The position numbers and the translations under genes were made by a program. Shown here one piece after another: positions 20,031 to 29,819 of a stretch of DNA of 64,000 nt; positions within the stretch are counted from its first letter, which is position 1, and each line of letters starts with the position of its first letter. Origin of the DNA: Enterovibrio coralii (GTDB taxonomy: Bacteria; Pseudomonadota; Gammaproteobacteria; Enterobacterales; Vibrionaceae). The stretch is from positions 1 to 64,000 of the forward strand of contig NZ_LNTY01000060.1 of assembly GCF_001559595.1 (NCBI RefSeq), in the 5' to 3' direction. The notes below the pieces were generated by a model, which saw only the letters and a list, made by a program, of their open reading frames with translations, did no database searches and was not told the origin of the DNA.

Positions 20031-20402
20031 TTATACGGAATCTTTTAAATCTGTCAGTTGTGCTAATTCGCGATGGAGCAAATCGTCATTGCCGACGTTT
20101 AATTCGACCAAGCGTTTTAAGTGGCTAGCACTGTCGATATCGATGTGGTCAATGCGAAAACGCAGGTACTCACCGTTTTCTTGGATAAGCTTCAATTCCA
20201 TATCCAACGTGATATCTGAATCAGGAAGCGTGAAAGAAACCATGTAATCGTCTTGGTTGCCTTCGGCCCAATCAATCGGCGCAGACAGCAACGCACCCTT
20301 CAAAGAAAGGTCGAGCACTTTCGAGCTCCATGTTTGCTCTCCCTGCCTGATGGTGGCGGGCACCCGGTAAATCACTCGGGAGAATTGACGACGTTCCTGC
20401 AT
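20031..20402 (-). CDS. Single-domain PilZ protein (PlzA-like)
   Basis: 123 residues, essentially one PilZ domain. RQFSR (5-9) provides RxxxR, and DLSLKG (about 32-37) provides D/NxSxxG, so c-di-GMP binding is expected. Position between the M23 peptidase and ettA resembles the V. cholerae plzA region (VC0697, from memory), suggesting orthology. There is no output domain; it probably acts by protein contact. Confidence 0.88.
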   Translation of the reverse strand: MQERRQFSRVIYRVPATIRQGEQTWSSKVLDLSLKGALLSAPIDWAEGNQDDYMVSFTLPDSDITLDMELKLIQENGEYLRFRIDHIDIDSASHLKRLVELNVGNDDLLHRELAQLTDLKDSV

Positions 20403-20552
20403 TTAACAATTCCTCGGTCGAATTTACACAAAGTGTAGGAGAGACGAGGCTATATCTCTACTTCGTTAGTTCGTCTCCGTGATGAGTAACTCGTCTTGAA
20501 GTTGTAAGTATTGAGATGTTACCCAATTAAGGCGAGAGAACGGCAGGCACAA

Positions 20553-20578
20553 AAAAGGGTCACTGAAGTGACCCTTTT
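20553..20578 (-). terminator. Terminator of ettA
   Basis: AAAAGGGTCACT / AGTGACCCTTTT stem with GA apex, just beyond the ettA stop at 20594. Confidence 0.88.
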
Positions 20579-20593
20579 ATCAACACACAGCGA

Positions 20594-22260
20594 TTACTTG
20601 GTAACGCGCTTGTATTTCATACGGTGTGGTTGTGCCGCTTGCGCACCCAGCGTTTGCTTCAGCCACTCACTGTATTCGTTGTAGTTACCTTCGAAGAAGT
20701 TCACTTTACCTTCATCACGGTAGTCAAGAATGTGGGTAGCGATACGGTCAAGGAACCAACGGTCGTGCGAGATAACCATGGCACAGCCAGGGAATTCAAG
20801 CAGTGCTTCTTCCAGTGCACGCAGGGTTTCTACGTCCAGGTCGTTGGTTGGTTCATCGAGAAGCAGCACGTTGCCGCCCGCTTTCAGCAGTTTTGCCAAG
20901 TGAACACGGTTACGCTCACCACCAGACAGGTCGCCAATGCGTTTTTGCTGATCGCTGCCTTTGAAGTTAAAGCGTGAACAGTAAGCACGTGCAGGAAGTT
21001 CAAAGTTGTTGATACGGATGATTTCCGCACCTTCAGAGATTTCCTGATACACCGTGTTGTTGTCGTCCATGCTGTCACGGAACTGATCAACAGACGCCAG
21101 TTGAACGGTTTCACCCATTTCAATGGTACCGCTGTCTGGCTGCTCTACGCCGCTCAACATCTTGAACAGGGTCGATTTACCCGCACCGTTGGCACCGATG
21201 ATGCCTACGATTGCGCCTTTTGGCATGCTGAATGACAGGTCGTCGATCAGAACGCGGTCGCCGAACGATTTGGTCAGGTTATTTACTTCAATAACCTTGT
21301 CACCCAGCGCAGGCCAGGCGGAATGAACAGTTCGTTGGTTTCGTTACGTTTTTGGTGGTCAGTGCTGTTCAGCTCTTCAAAGCGCGCCATACGTGCTTTA
21401 GATTTCGCCTGACGACCTTTAGGATTCTGACGAACCCACTCAAGTTCTTTCTCGATGGTCTTCTGACGTGCTCTCTCAGAAGATGCTTCTTGTTGCAGAC
21501 GTGCATCTTTCTGTTCCAGCCAAGAGGTGTAGTTACCTTCCCATGGAATACCTTCACCACGGTCAAGTTCCAGAATCCAGCCCGCTGCGTTGTCCAGGAA
21601 GTAACGGTCGTGCGTGATTGCCACAACAGTACCGCTGTAATCTACCAGGAAGCGTTCCAACCAGCCCACAGACTCTGCGTCCAAGTGGTTCGTCGGTTCG
21701 TCCAGCAGCAGCATGTCTGGTTTTTCCAGAAGAAGACGACAAATTGCAACACGGCGACGCTCACCACCAGACAGGTGCTTAATTTTCGCATCCCATTCTG
21801 GCAGACGCAGTGCATCCGCAGCACGCTCAAGGGCGTTATCAAGATTGTGGCCGTCTTTCGCTTGGATCAGTGCTTCCAGCTCGCCTTGCTCTTTTGCCAG
21901 TGCATCGAAGTCAGCATCTGGTTCTGCGTAAGCTGCGTAAACAGCGTCCAGACGAGAAAGCGCACCTGCAACGTCAGCAACCGCTTCTTCAACAGTCTCA
22001 CGAACGGTTTTTTCTTCGTCCAGTTTTGGTTCCTGTGGCAGGTAACCTACTTTGATGCCAGGTTGCGCACGCGCTTCACCTTCGATATCGGTGTCGATAC
22101 CAGCCATAATGCGAAGAAGGGTAGATTTACCTGCACCGTTCAGACCCAATACACCAATTTTGGCACCTGGGAAAAAGCACAGAGAGATGTCTTTCAGAAT
22201 CTGACGCTTCGGTGGCACGATTTTGCCAACGCGCGACATGGTATAAACGTACTCAGCCAT
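20594..22260 (-). CDS. ettA: Energy-dependent translational throttle EttA, ABC-F ATPase (frameshifted)
   Basis: Cytoplasmic ABC-F protein that binds the ribosomal E site and gates early elongation according to ATP/ADP. Two ABC cassettes are seen. The first has GLNGAGKST, LSGGERRRV and LLLDEPTNHLD; the second has GANGAGKSTLF, LSGGERNRV and LLLDEPTNDLD. The two pieces are out of frame: FIPPGLRWV should read FIPPGPALGD. Restoring one G in the GG at 21312-21313 (plus strand) gives 555 residues, exactly the E. coli length. Probably a sequencing error. Confidence 0.96.
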
Positions 22261-22797
22261 TTCTGCTCGCGTTCTCTTGTCGATAAGAATGAATATTAAT
22301 CGAGTATTCTATACCGAAACGGTGCCAATATGCAGGCTTCACTTGCTTATTTCTTATCGTGATCAAGCAATGGAGAAGTTGTTGTAGGCCTGCAACAGTG
22401 AAAGTGTAATCTGCCGCTTTCCAACGGCTTAGCTGCCAAGGAAATTCCGCGTATACCGACCTGCTCACCGATAATCACATTTGCTTACCATCAAATCCTG
22501 TTTTCAACGCCGAGATTTGTCATGGTAGTGGAACCAATTGGCGTGCCAGAAGCCCAATAAAGAGACCCATAGCGCATGAGTGCTGTCTGCCTTTAGGATG
22601 AAACGGTGGACAACAAATCATCACACAGAAACCCGCATCAGGATCGGTGTCTCGTTTTGTCATTTGAATGTCTTCTGCCATCGCTAAGTTACGGTATACA
22701 GGGAGGCAAAAGGAACAAACAAGCCGACCAAAAATCTGCTGGGATAGCAGTTTGGGTATAAGCTTAAAATCATGTGCGCCACGGAGAAGCGTCAAGA
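22261..22797. other. Intergenic region between divergent ettA and slt
   Basis: About 537 bp without a convincing gene; it must contain the two divergent promoters. A minus-strand 99-codon frame (22520-22819) overlaps the slt start and has no family features. I see nothing else. Confidence 0.4.
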
Positions 22798-24771
22798 ATG
22801 CTACCAAAGGAAAATTCAATAATTACAAAAGCCTGTAAAAAATCGGCAGTTGGTATGCGTCGTATCGTCAGTGTTTGTTTTGCTGCGTTAGTGTCAGTTC
22901 AGGCTTCATCAAGTTTTGCGTTGAGCATTGATGATCAGAGATCCAAGTATGAAGAGGCGGTCTCTGCAATCAAGCGCAATGACATCAACACCTTCAAAAA
23001 GCTTAAGGGACAGCTTGAGGACTACCCGCTGTACCCCTATCTCGAGTATCGCGATTTCACGCGCTCGTTAAGTCGTGCCAACAAAAATGAATTAGATACG
23101 TTTCTGACAACTTACAGCGATTTGCCATTCATTGGCACGGTGAGAGGTCGCTATATCGATGCGCTGGCGAGCAAACGTCAGTGGAAATCCTTGCTGGCGT
23201 TCCAAACGGAAGTGCCGCGCGGCGAGCGATACCAATGTCATTACTACTATGCCCACAGTCAAGCGGGTGACAAAGCACTGGCGCACTCTGGTGCCAAATC
23301 CCTTTATCTTTCTGGCAGCTCCGTTGACAGCGCATGCGACAAGCTATTCAAAGTGCTGGAGAAAAGCGGCAAGTTAAACAATGCCTTGATCCTCGATCGT
23401 ATGTTGCTCGCCTTCGACAAGCGAAATCGCTCATTGATGCGTTATCTGCAAAAACAGCTGACAGGTGAGGCGGCCAAACAGGGCAAGCAAATCATTGCGC
23501 TTTATGACAACCCGCGTGATGTCGCGGCCTTTTCGAAAAAAAGCAAAGTAACCTCATTGAACCAACGTCTGACGCGCTCTGCATTTGAGCGTTTGGCGCG
23601 TACCAATGTCAGTGAGGCAGTGAAGCAGTTTAAACGCACGACCGAAGGGCAGCATTACGACGAGTTTGAACGTCAGGAAATGGCGGATTATGTTGCTAGC
23701 CGCCTGATGTCGACAGACAAAGAGTCTTTGCAAAAGTGGCGCGATAGCTGGCTGAGTAAAACCGCCAATCAGTCGCTGCTGGAGCGCCGTTTCCGTGTTG
23801 CACTGGTGGAAGACGATTGGAAAGACATGGCTTATTGGCTGAGCAATTTGTCTGAGAAAGAACAAGACAAGCTTAAGTGGCGTTATTGGCAGGCGCGTAT
23901 CACCCAAGAGCGTGATGGGGACGAAGCCGCGAAGGAGCAATTCACTGCCTTGTTAGGTGAGCGAAACTTCTATTCGGTGGCCGCGGCGATGCATCTCGGT
24001 GCGCCGATTGATATTCCCTATCAAACCACATCGCTGAATATTGAAACCGTGCAGCCATTTAGACCCGCGCTTGAGCGTGTCAGAGAGTTGCTGGTGTTGG
24101 ATAAAGTGACTGCCGCGAAACGCGAATGGCAGCATTTGCTGGCGCACGCAAACCAAGAAGAGAAAGCCATGCTGGCGGCCTTTGCGGCGGACAGCAAGTG
24201 GTATCACTTGTCTGTGCAGGCGACGATTTCGGGCAAAATGTGGGGACATTTGGAATACCGCTTCCCAATTGCGCACCGCTGGTGGTTTGAGTTCTTCAGC
24301 AAAGAGCGTGGCTTACCGCTCACTACCTTACTTGCCTTGTCTCGTCAGGAAAGTGCGTTTTACACCAATGCCGTATCACCGGTTGGTGCACGCGGTTTGA
24401 TGCAGCTTATGCCTGCGACTGCCAAGGAAACCTCGAAGAAACTTGGGTTCCGCTATCTGGGTAAGAACACGCTGAGCGATCCGGGGATCAATATTCGACT
24501 GGGAAGCGGCTATCTTCGAATGTTGCTCGATCAGTTTGATGAGAACCGTATTTTGGCTTTTGCTGCGTATAATGCCGGTCCTCATCGTGCCAATACGTGG
24601 CTGAAAGCGTCTGACGGTAATCTCGATGCGATTGCGTTTATTGAAGCGATTCCGTTTCGTGAAACGAGAGGCTACGTACAGAACGTGCTGATGTATGACA
24701 TATACTATCGCAAGCTGTTAGGCATGCCGTTGGAGTTTTTGCACGATAGTGAAATGCAACGACGGTATTAG
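22798..24771 (+). CDS. slt: Soluble lytic murein transglycosylase
   Basis: Periplasmic Slt70-type enzyme cleaving peptidoglycan to 1,6-anhydro products. A signal peptide (MRRIVSVCFAALVSVQASSSFA) is followed by an alpha-superhelical U/L domain (about 50-480) and a C-terminal catalytic domain. That domain has SRQESAFYTNAVSPVGARG (catalytic Glu about 517), GLMQLMPATA and AYNAGPHRAN. Three in-frame ATGs (22774, 22798, 22855) are possible. 22798 has GGAG upstream, while 22855 gives the most compact signal peptide but no ribosome site. Followed by trpR as in E. coli. Confidence 0.95.
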   Translation: MLPKENSIITKACKKSAVGMRRIVSVCFAALVSVQASSSFALSIDDQRSKYEEAVSAIKRNDINTFKKLKGQLEDYPLYPYLEYRDFTRSLSRANKNELDTFLTTYSDLPFIGTVRGRYIDALASKRQWKSLLAFQTEVPRGERYQCHYYYAHSQAGDKALAHSGAKSLYLSGSSVDSACDKLFKVLEKSGKLNNALILDRMLLAFDKRNRSLMRYLQKQLTGEAAKQGKQIIALYDNPRDVAAFSKKSKVTSLNQRLTRSAFERLARTNVSEAVKQFKRTTEGQHYDEFERQEMADYVASRLMSTDKESLQKWRDSWLSKTANQSLLERRFRVALVEDDWKDMAYWLSNLSEKEQDKLKWRYWQARITQERDGDEAAKEQFTALLGERNFYSVAAAMHLGAPIDIPYQTTSLNIETVQPFRPALERVRELLVLDKVTAAKREWQHLLAHANQEEKAMLAAFAADSKWYHLSVQATISGKMWGHLEYRFPIAHRWWFEFFSKERGLPLTTLLALSRQESAFYTNAVSPVGARGLMQLMPATAKETSKKLGFRYLGKNTLSDPGINIRLGSGYLRMLLDQFDENRILAFAAYNAGPHRANTWLKASDGNLDAIAFIEAIPFRETRGYVQNVLMYDIYYRKLLGMPLEFLHDSEMQRRY

Positions 24772-24833
24772 ATTGAGCCGTTTGCGTGCACTGAGTAAAA
24801 TGTGCCAGAGAGAAATTCGAGTTCGAGGTTAGT

Positions 24834-25127
24834 ATGCAAGATTCGCCAGAGTATTCTGATTGGCAAGACGTGCTGGATTTGATTCACAGAGCCATTGAAT
24901 CAGGGCGAGAAGCAGAAATTCTTAAAGTGCTGCTAACGCAAGATGAGCGAACTGCGCTCATCACAAGGGTGAATATCGTCAATGAGCTGCTTAAGGGTGA
25001 AATCAGTCAACGCCAACTTAGCCAAATGCTGGGCGTGGGCATTGCAACCATCACTCGCGGATCCAACGAAATCAAACAGTTGGACGATGAGCAAAAAGCG
25101 TCACTGATGAAGCTACTCGAAAAGTAA
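24834..25127 (+). CDS. trpR: Trp operon repressor
   Basis: 97-residue tryptophan-dependent repressor. [27 protein letters not shown] is followed by the helix-turn-helix [20 protein letters not shown], close to E. coli TrpR ([20 protein letters not shown]). It lies 62 bp downstream of slt, a conserved pairing. No clear TrpR operator was seen in front of it. Confidence 0.96.
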   Translation: [97 protein letters not shown]

Positions 25128-25131
25128 AAAC

Positions 25132-25159
25132 AAAAAGGCCAGCGAAAGCTGGCCTTTTT
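25132..25159. terminator. Terminator between trpR and yjjX
   Basis: AAAAAGGCCAGC-GAAA-GCTGGCCTTTTT, symmetrical, serving both convergent genes. Confidence 0.92.
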
Positions 25160-25177
25160 CGTTCTAGATAGAATTGC

Positions 25178-25716
25178 TCACTTCGCACTGGATGAGGTTT
25201 CAACCGGAAACAAGCTCGGGTTGATAAAAGGGATCAGTGCCAAGATCAGGCTTGGTGATAGACAGAGCTTCGGGTCAGCAAGTGGCCAGTCAGCATGCCA
25301 ATCGCGCCGCCTTTTTGCTTCACGTTTTGCTCGTTGAACATCTCATCCATTACATCGCCAAGCTCTTTACCGGTTTTTAGAGCATCAAGAGCTTGTGGCG
25401 GCAGCGGCACAGAGGCTGAACGGGACTCACCAACACGGTCGGCGGATTCAATGACCATCCAAGCAAACGTGTATTGACCGTCGATGCCGGCTTCTACACC
25501 CACGTAAAAATTGCCGTCCACTACCTTCTTGGCGTTTCGAATGCGATTGCGTGCGCCCGCGAGGGTTTCTTCGCTAGTCATCGGCTGATCAGGCACTTCG
25601 CTTGCAACTGAAATGCCCTCGAAGCTCATGTCATTGTCTGGGAAAACCTCTTTAAAGGCGGCCTCAACGGCAGAAATTTTGGCAGGATTGAGTGATGTGA
25701 CGATCACTTTTGTCAT
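25178..25716 (-). CDS. yjjX: Inosine/xanthosine triphosphatase, YjjX type (frameshifted near C-terminus)
   Basis: House-cleaning NTPase acting on ITP/XTP. Family motifs: TSLNPAKISAVEAAF (N-terminus), SEETLAGARNRI, GVEAGIDG, GGAIGMLTGHLLTRSSVYHQA. The ORF stops at 25246 right after SVYHQA, where relatives continue with LILAL. One missing base at about 25249 (GG in plus strand) explains this. The corrected frame continues LILALIPFIN and stops at 25178-25180, giving 179 residues, a normal length. Convergent with trpR, as in Vibrio. Confidence 0.93.
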
Positions 25717-25733
25717 TGTTGTTGTGTTCCTTT

Positions 25734-26573
25734 CTAGTGAGATCGTTTGGTCTCGTTTGTTGTGCGTCGAAATATCTTAAAGGGCAAGGAAAGCAGCCCC
25801 GGCAGCCAAACCACTTGCTTGTCTTCCCGATGCGAAGCGATACCTATGGTCATGGCGTAGTGCCCATCATCAGGACTTTCTTTGTATGTGTGAAAGAGTC
25901 GGTCCCAAATCGCGAGGTTAAAGCCAAAGTTCGCATCACTTTCGTGACGGTGAACAGAATGGTGAACGCGGTGCATGTCCGGTGTGACAAATACCATGCG
26001 CAGCCAGCGGTCAACAGACACAGGAATCGCAACATTACTGTGATTAAACAATGCCATACCACTTAGGATGACTTCAAATAAAATCACGGCGACGGCTGGG
26101 GCACCCAACAAGGCAATGGCACCGAACTTGATGACCATGGAGAGCAGTATTTCGATGGTGTGGAATCGCGCGCCGGAGGTGACGTCGAGATCTTTATCGG
26201 CATGATGAACCGCGTGCAGTCGCCATAAGGTTGGGACGGTGTGAAACAGGCGATGTTGAAACCAAATGATGCCATCGAGCGCAACAATGGTTAACACCAC
26301 ACTCAGCCAGAGCGGAATACCGACAAGGTTGAAAATCCCAATGCCCTTGGTGCTGCACCATGCGGCAAACCCTGCGGCGGCAACCGGAAAAACCAGTCGA
26401 AGTGCGAGGGTGTTGAGCATCATCAGCGAAATGTTATTGAACCAGCGTTTGGCTTTTTCGACCGTCAGCAGCCTTTTGGGAAACAGCCACTCAGCCAGTG
26501 CCATCATCCCAAAAATAGAAAAGAAGGTTAGAAGTCGGAAAACCGTTTCCTTGGACTCAATATATTCCAGCAC
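25734..26573 (-). CDS. Fatty-acid hydroxylase / sterol-desaturase family membrane protein
   Basis: 279 residues with several membrane helices (about 12-30, 50-75, 85-105, 148-175). The di-iron histidine motifs of the FA_hydroxylase superfamily are HRLFH (107-111), HAVHH (120-124) and HRVHHSVHRH (201-210). Family members hydroxylate or desaturate lipids. The substrate here is unknown. It stops 18 bp beyond the yjjX start and may be co-transcribed with yjjX. Confidence 0.88.
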   Translation of the reverse strand: MLEYIESKETVFRLLTFFSIFGMMALAEWLFPKRLLTVEKAKRWFNNISLMMLNTLALRLVFPVAAAGFAAWCSTKGIGIFNLVGIPLWLSVVLTIVALDGIIWFQHRLFHTVPTLWRLHAVHHADKDLDVTSGARFHTIEILLSMVIKFGAIALLGAPAVAVILFEVILSGMALFNHSNVAIPVSVDRWLRMVFVTPDMHRVHHSVHRHESDANFGFNLAIWDRLFHTYKESPDDGHYAMTIGIASHREDKQVVWLPGLLSLPFKIFRRTTNETKRSH

Positions 26574-26643
26574 GTCTGCTCCTGCATCTCGCGTGTCTCA
26601 TTGCAGCTTAACATAAATACGACTGAAAGACGGAAAGGGAACA

Positions 26644-26686
26644 GTGCGCCGCATTGCTCGCCAATTAGACCAAGCAATGGGCGCAC
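26644..26686 (-). terminator. Long hairpin after the spondin-domain genes
   Basis: GTGCGCC(G)CATTGCT pairs with AGCAATGGGCGCAC, a 14-bp stem with one bulge and a 14-nt loop, just downstream of the stop at 26699. There is no long T-run. Probable terminator or mRNA-stabilising structure. Confidence 0.55.
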
Positions 26687-26698
26687 GGGGAGGCGAGC

Positions 26699-27361
26699 TT
26701 ACCAAACGCGTTTGATGGTAATTTTCGCGCCGGGATTGAGGAAGCGATGACGGTATTCAAGGGCAGAAGTATCTAGCCCGTCATCAGCAGACAAGACGCC
26801 TGGGTGGATGCGGATACGGTCTACGTCATCACGCGCCGCTTCAAACCCGACACCACCTCCGGCTGGGCCTGGAATGGTGCCTGCGGTTTCTGAGTTGGCT
26901 TCTGTACCTGCATCCCATACAGGCAGGGTGACTGTCATACTTTGACCTGGACGCAGCTTGTTGATGCGAATATCCGCCTCGGCCACCAAGGCATCGTTGG
27001 TGTTGACCAACATAGACGCCACAGACAGGAAGCGAGTTTTACGGTGGTGAACATAAACAGTAAAGCTTTCCGACTGTCCCGGCAGCAATGGCGCGGCACC
27101 CGATAAGGTATCTTCCACGCGGCGATTGTAGCGATAATCGAGTACTGCGCTGTTGTCACCGCCTTCGGCCAGTTTCTCCAAAGCAACCGACACTGGCTGG
27201 CCCACTTCAAACAGATCAAAGTTCTTTCTGTGGGTGATCAGTGTTACAGGCGACATGGGCTGGGCATCCGTTAGGTTTTCAACGGTCACCGTGTACTCTT
27301 TCTTTAAGGGGCAACCTACCAAAAATAAGGCAGTTAAACCCACGAGAGATAAGCGAAACAT
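26699..27361 (-). CDS. Spondin-domain lipoprotein
   Basis: 220 residues. Lipoprotein signal with lipobox LVGC (Cys17). The mature part resembles the Spond_N family: VTVENLTDAQPMSPVTLITH, WDAGTEANSE, and the acidic IHPGVLSADDGLDTS near the end. Similar domains bind metal and adhere in animal spondins; the bacterial role is unknown. It lies 13 bp downstream of a paralogous gene, so both are surely co-transcribed. No enzyme motif is visible. Confidence 0.82.
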   Translation of the reverse strand: MFRLSLVGLTALFLVGCPLKKEYTVTVENLTDAQPMSPVTLITHRKNFDLFEVGQPVSVALEKLAEGGDNSAVLDYRYNRRVEDTLSGAAPLLPGQSESFTVYVHHRKTRFLSVASMLVNTNDALVAEADIRINKLRPGQSMTVTLPVWDAGTEANSETAGTIPGPAGGGVGFEAARDDVDRIRIHPGVLSADDGLDTSALEYRHRFLNPGAKITIKRVW

Positions 27362-27374
27362 AGTGCTTCCTCCC

Positions 27375-28037
27375 TTAGCGTACGGTCACAGTGATGGTGG
27401 CAACAGGGTTCAACCAACGATGTTTGGTGCTGTCAAAATCGCTGATGCCGCCATTGGCATCGGTGTCACCGAGGTTACCCGGATGGATGTGCACAACGTC
27501 ATTGGCCACTTCTGTGTCAACACCGGTTCCGCCTGTACCAAAGTCGATGAAAGGTGGAGTTGGCACACTGCCCACGAGTTCGTCATTGGCCTCGGTACCC
27601 GCGTCATAACCATTGGCGCGAATGACATATTTGCCGCGTTTTTTTGGAATTTTCCAGCTGTCGACACCAATAAAAGCATCATTGGAAGGCAGCAACATGG
27701 CGGCAATAGAGAGGACATCGCCGTGCTCGGCGTAAAGGGTGGTCGAGGCAGAATCACCCGGATTGAGAATGCCGCCTGCTGGGTTTGCTTGAACATTGGC
27801 ACCCGCGCCAATCGCGAGGGTTTCTAGTCCTGCAATGTCGCCGCCTTCTGCCATGGCTTCAATTTCGGCAGACGCCGCTTCACCGGTACGGAACAGGTAA
27901 ACATCATCGCTGTGAGTAGCAACCAAAAGTGGGGTGAAATAAATGCCGTTGGTTGCGTTGGTGATCTCAACGTCAATGGTTGCAGCGTGCGCAGAGAAGG
28001 CGGTGGCCATTGCGACGCCAAGCAGTAACTTTTTCAT
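27375..28037 (-). CDS. Secreted spondin-domain protein
   Basis: 220 residues from the ATG at 28037 (MKKLLLGVAMATAFSAHA signal peptide, cleavage after AHA). This start has GGAG 6 nt upstream; the ATG at 28049 includes that ribosome site in its codons and is less likely. The mature protein resembles its downstream neighbour: ITNATNGIYFTPLLVATH, NGYDAGTEANDE, VHIHPGNLGDTD. No lipobox, so it is periplasmic or exported. Function unknown. Confidence 0.83.
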   Translation of the reverse strand: MKKLLLGVAMATAFSAHAATIDVEITNATNGIYFTPLLVATHSDDVYLFRTGEAASAEIEAMAEGGDIAGLETLAIGAGANVQANPAGGILNPGDSASTTLYAEHGDVLSIAAMLLPSNDAFIGVDSWKIPKKRGKYVIRANGYDAGTEANDELVGSVPTPPFIDFGTGGTGVDTEVANDVVHIHPGNLGDTDANGGISDFDSTKHRWLNPVATITVTVR

Positions 28038-28045
28038 ATGTTGCT

Positions 28046-28076
28046 CCATGCTTAGGGGGATCAGCCCTTAGCATGG
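28046..28076 (-). promoter_or_regulatory. Leader hairpin touching the ribosome site of the spondin operon
   Basis: In the mRNA, CCATGCTAAGGG-CTGATCC-CCCTAAGCATGG forms a 12-bp stem with one mismatch. The 3' arm runs directly into the GGAG of the start at 28037, so the fold could hide the ribosome site. Plus-strand arms are 28046-28057 and 28065-28076. Confidence 0.5.
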
Positions 28077-28154
28077 GAGGCAAAAATGGCAATCTCGTCG
28101 CGACTTTCTATCAAATTTCTCGCAAAACCCTCACGCACGGCTGCGCGTCAGGTT

Positions 28155-29816
28155 TTATGCGGAATTCTTCTGTGATTCGTCGTCATCCAAATCGAGCTCG
28201 ACATGGGTGACCACGCGATTACGGCCTTTTTCTTTCGCGAGATAGAGCGAGGAATCGGCTGCTTCGATAATGGATTCAATCGATTGAAACTCAGGGAAGG
28301 TTGCGATACCTGCACTCAAGGTGGCAAAGAAGGTTTCTGGACCATTTGAGAACGGCGTTTTAGCAAAGGTGATACGGAATTCGTCTATCAGCCTGAGCGC
28401 GATATCTGCCGGTGTGTCAGGCAGAATCAAGGCAAATTCCTCACCACCATAACGGGCCGCGGTATCGGTTTTACGGAAGCGATAGTTAAGCAAGCGCGCC
28501 ACACCTTTAATGACTTTGTCGCCGACGGGGTGCCCGTATTTGTCATTGATGGATTTGAAGTGGTCGATATCGATCATCACGAAACTGACGGGCGAATTGT
28601 GACGCTTTGCTCGTGACAGTTCGCGTTCCAATGCGACTTTCAAGTTGGAGTGGTTGAGCAGCCCAGTTAGGCTGTCTCTGTCCATCAATGCGCTGAGTTG
28701 GCGGAAACGCTTGGCGCGAATCGACACCGCTTGCGTTAAGTGAAGATCGTTGATGGGCTTGGTGAGAAAGTCATCAGCCCCGACCTGCAGTGCCTGCATC
28801 TGCATTTTTAAATCGGTTTCACCGGAAAGGTACACGATAGGCAAATTGGTGTGTGCGTTGTGTTGGCGGATCACGCTGGCGGCCTCAACACCTGAGTAGT
28901 TGGGCATGTATAAATCCATCAGCACTAAGTCTGGGTGGAATTCGCCGAGTTCATCCAAAAGGTGCTCGGTATCATCCAAAATGGCGGTCTTCATGCCCGC
29001 GCCTTGCAGGACAACCGAGTAGTGCTCAGCAATCATGCGCTCATCTTCAACGATAAGGACGCGATATTGCGCGCTGTTGCTTTCCCAAAGGCTGTCAAAG
29101 ACACCCAAAATGTCATCGTGTTCTACAGGTTTTTGGAAGAAGGCAAATGCACCGGCGCGAGCAGCATGTAAGCGGCTTTCCCAGCACTCGCTGGCACACA
29201 GTACAACGAGCGGAATGCCGCTTTCTTTTCGCCAGAATTTGGAAATTTCATCCAAGAGATCAAACTCGTTGATATCCACGATCATGACAGAGGGCGACTC
29301 ATTGCTTAGCGCGTCTTTCAGATCATTCGCATTATCAAAGCTGAGCACTTCGTAATCGATGAATTCGAGCTGCTCAACCATGTCCTTGGTGTCGTCAAGA
29401 TTATCTGCCGCCACATAGACCAATTGCTTGGAGCGACCTTCCTCGTGAAGCAGTGTGACTTCACCATAGGTCATGTCTTCGGGGCGTTTGGGCTCAATGG
29501 TCGCCACGCTTGCTAGGCTGCTGACAATCTCTTCGATGATGGGATCGTTTTTCGGGAGTTGTTTGTTTTCAAGGAAAGGTCGAAGCAGGATTTCAATGTC
29601 TCGACCTCGCTCGCCCAAATCGATAAACCCAAGGGTTGTCGCCGTCCCGGCCAGTTTGTGCGCCTCCAATATCATGTCTTCCAACTCAATCAACTGGCCA
29701 TCAGGTGCTTTATTAATGGCATCCCAAAGCTGGCTTAGCTTCTGGATCCGTTTACCGACACCGTCAGAAAATCTTCGTTGTTGCTCTTGGAACTTTTTGA
29801 TCTGGGATGGCTTCAT
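28155..29816 (-). CDS. Hpt-REC-REC-GGDEF diguanylate cyclase
   Basis: 553 residues, soluble. An Hpt domain at the N-terminus has H53 in EAHKLAGTATTLGF. A receiver-like domain (about 130-245) keeps VMIVDINEFD and FQKPVE but lacks the usual acidic pair. A complete receiver (about 250-370) has VEDE, the phospho-acceptor in LVLMDLYMPN and the Lys in LTKPIN. A GGDEF domain has GGEEF (about 456-460) and inhibitory-site RKTD. It should make c-di-GMP under phosphorelay control. Fourth and last gene of the signalling operon that begins at 34750. Confidence 0.93.
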   Translation of the reverse strand: MKPSQIKKFQEQQRRFSDGVGKRIQKLSQLWDAINKAPDGQLIELEDMILEAHKLAGTATTLGFIDLGERGRDIEILLRPFLENKQLPKNDPIIEEIVSSLASVATIEPKRPEDMTYGEVTLLHEEGRSKQLVYVAADNLDDTKDMVEQLEFIDYEVLSFDNANDLKDALSNESPSVMIVDINEFDLLDEISKFWRKESGIPLVVLCASECWESRLHAARAGAFAFFQKPVEHDDILGVFDSLWESNSAQYRVLIVEDERMIAEHYSVVLQGAGMKTAILDDTEHLLDELGEFHPDLVLMDLYMPNYSGVEAASVIRQHNAHTNLPIVYLSGETDLKMQMQALQVGADDFLTKPINDLHLTQAVSIRAKRFRQLSALMDRDSLTGLLNHSNLKVALERELSRAKRHNSPVSFVMIDIDHFKSINDKYGHPVGDKVIKGVARLLNYRFRKTDTAARYGGEEFALILPDTPADIALRLIDEFRITFAKTPFSNGPETFFATLSAGIATFPEFQSIESIIEAADSSLYLAKEKGRNRVVTHVELDLDDDESQKNSA

Positions 29817-29819
29817 AAA

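Noticed and set aside
22520..22819. 99-codon minus-strand frame between ettA and slt
   Set aside because: Overlaps the slt start and promoter and shows no known motif; cannot be supported.
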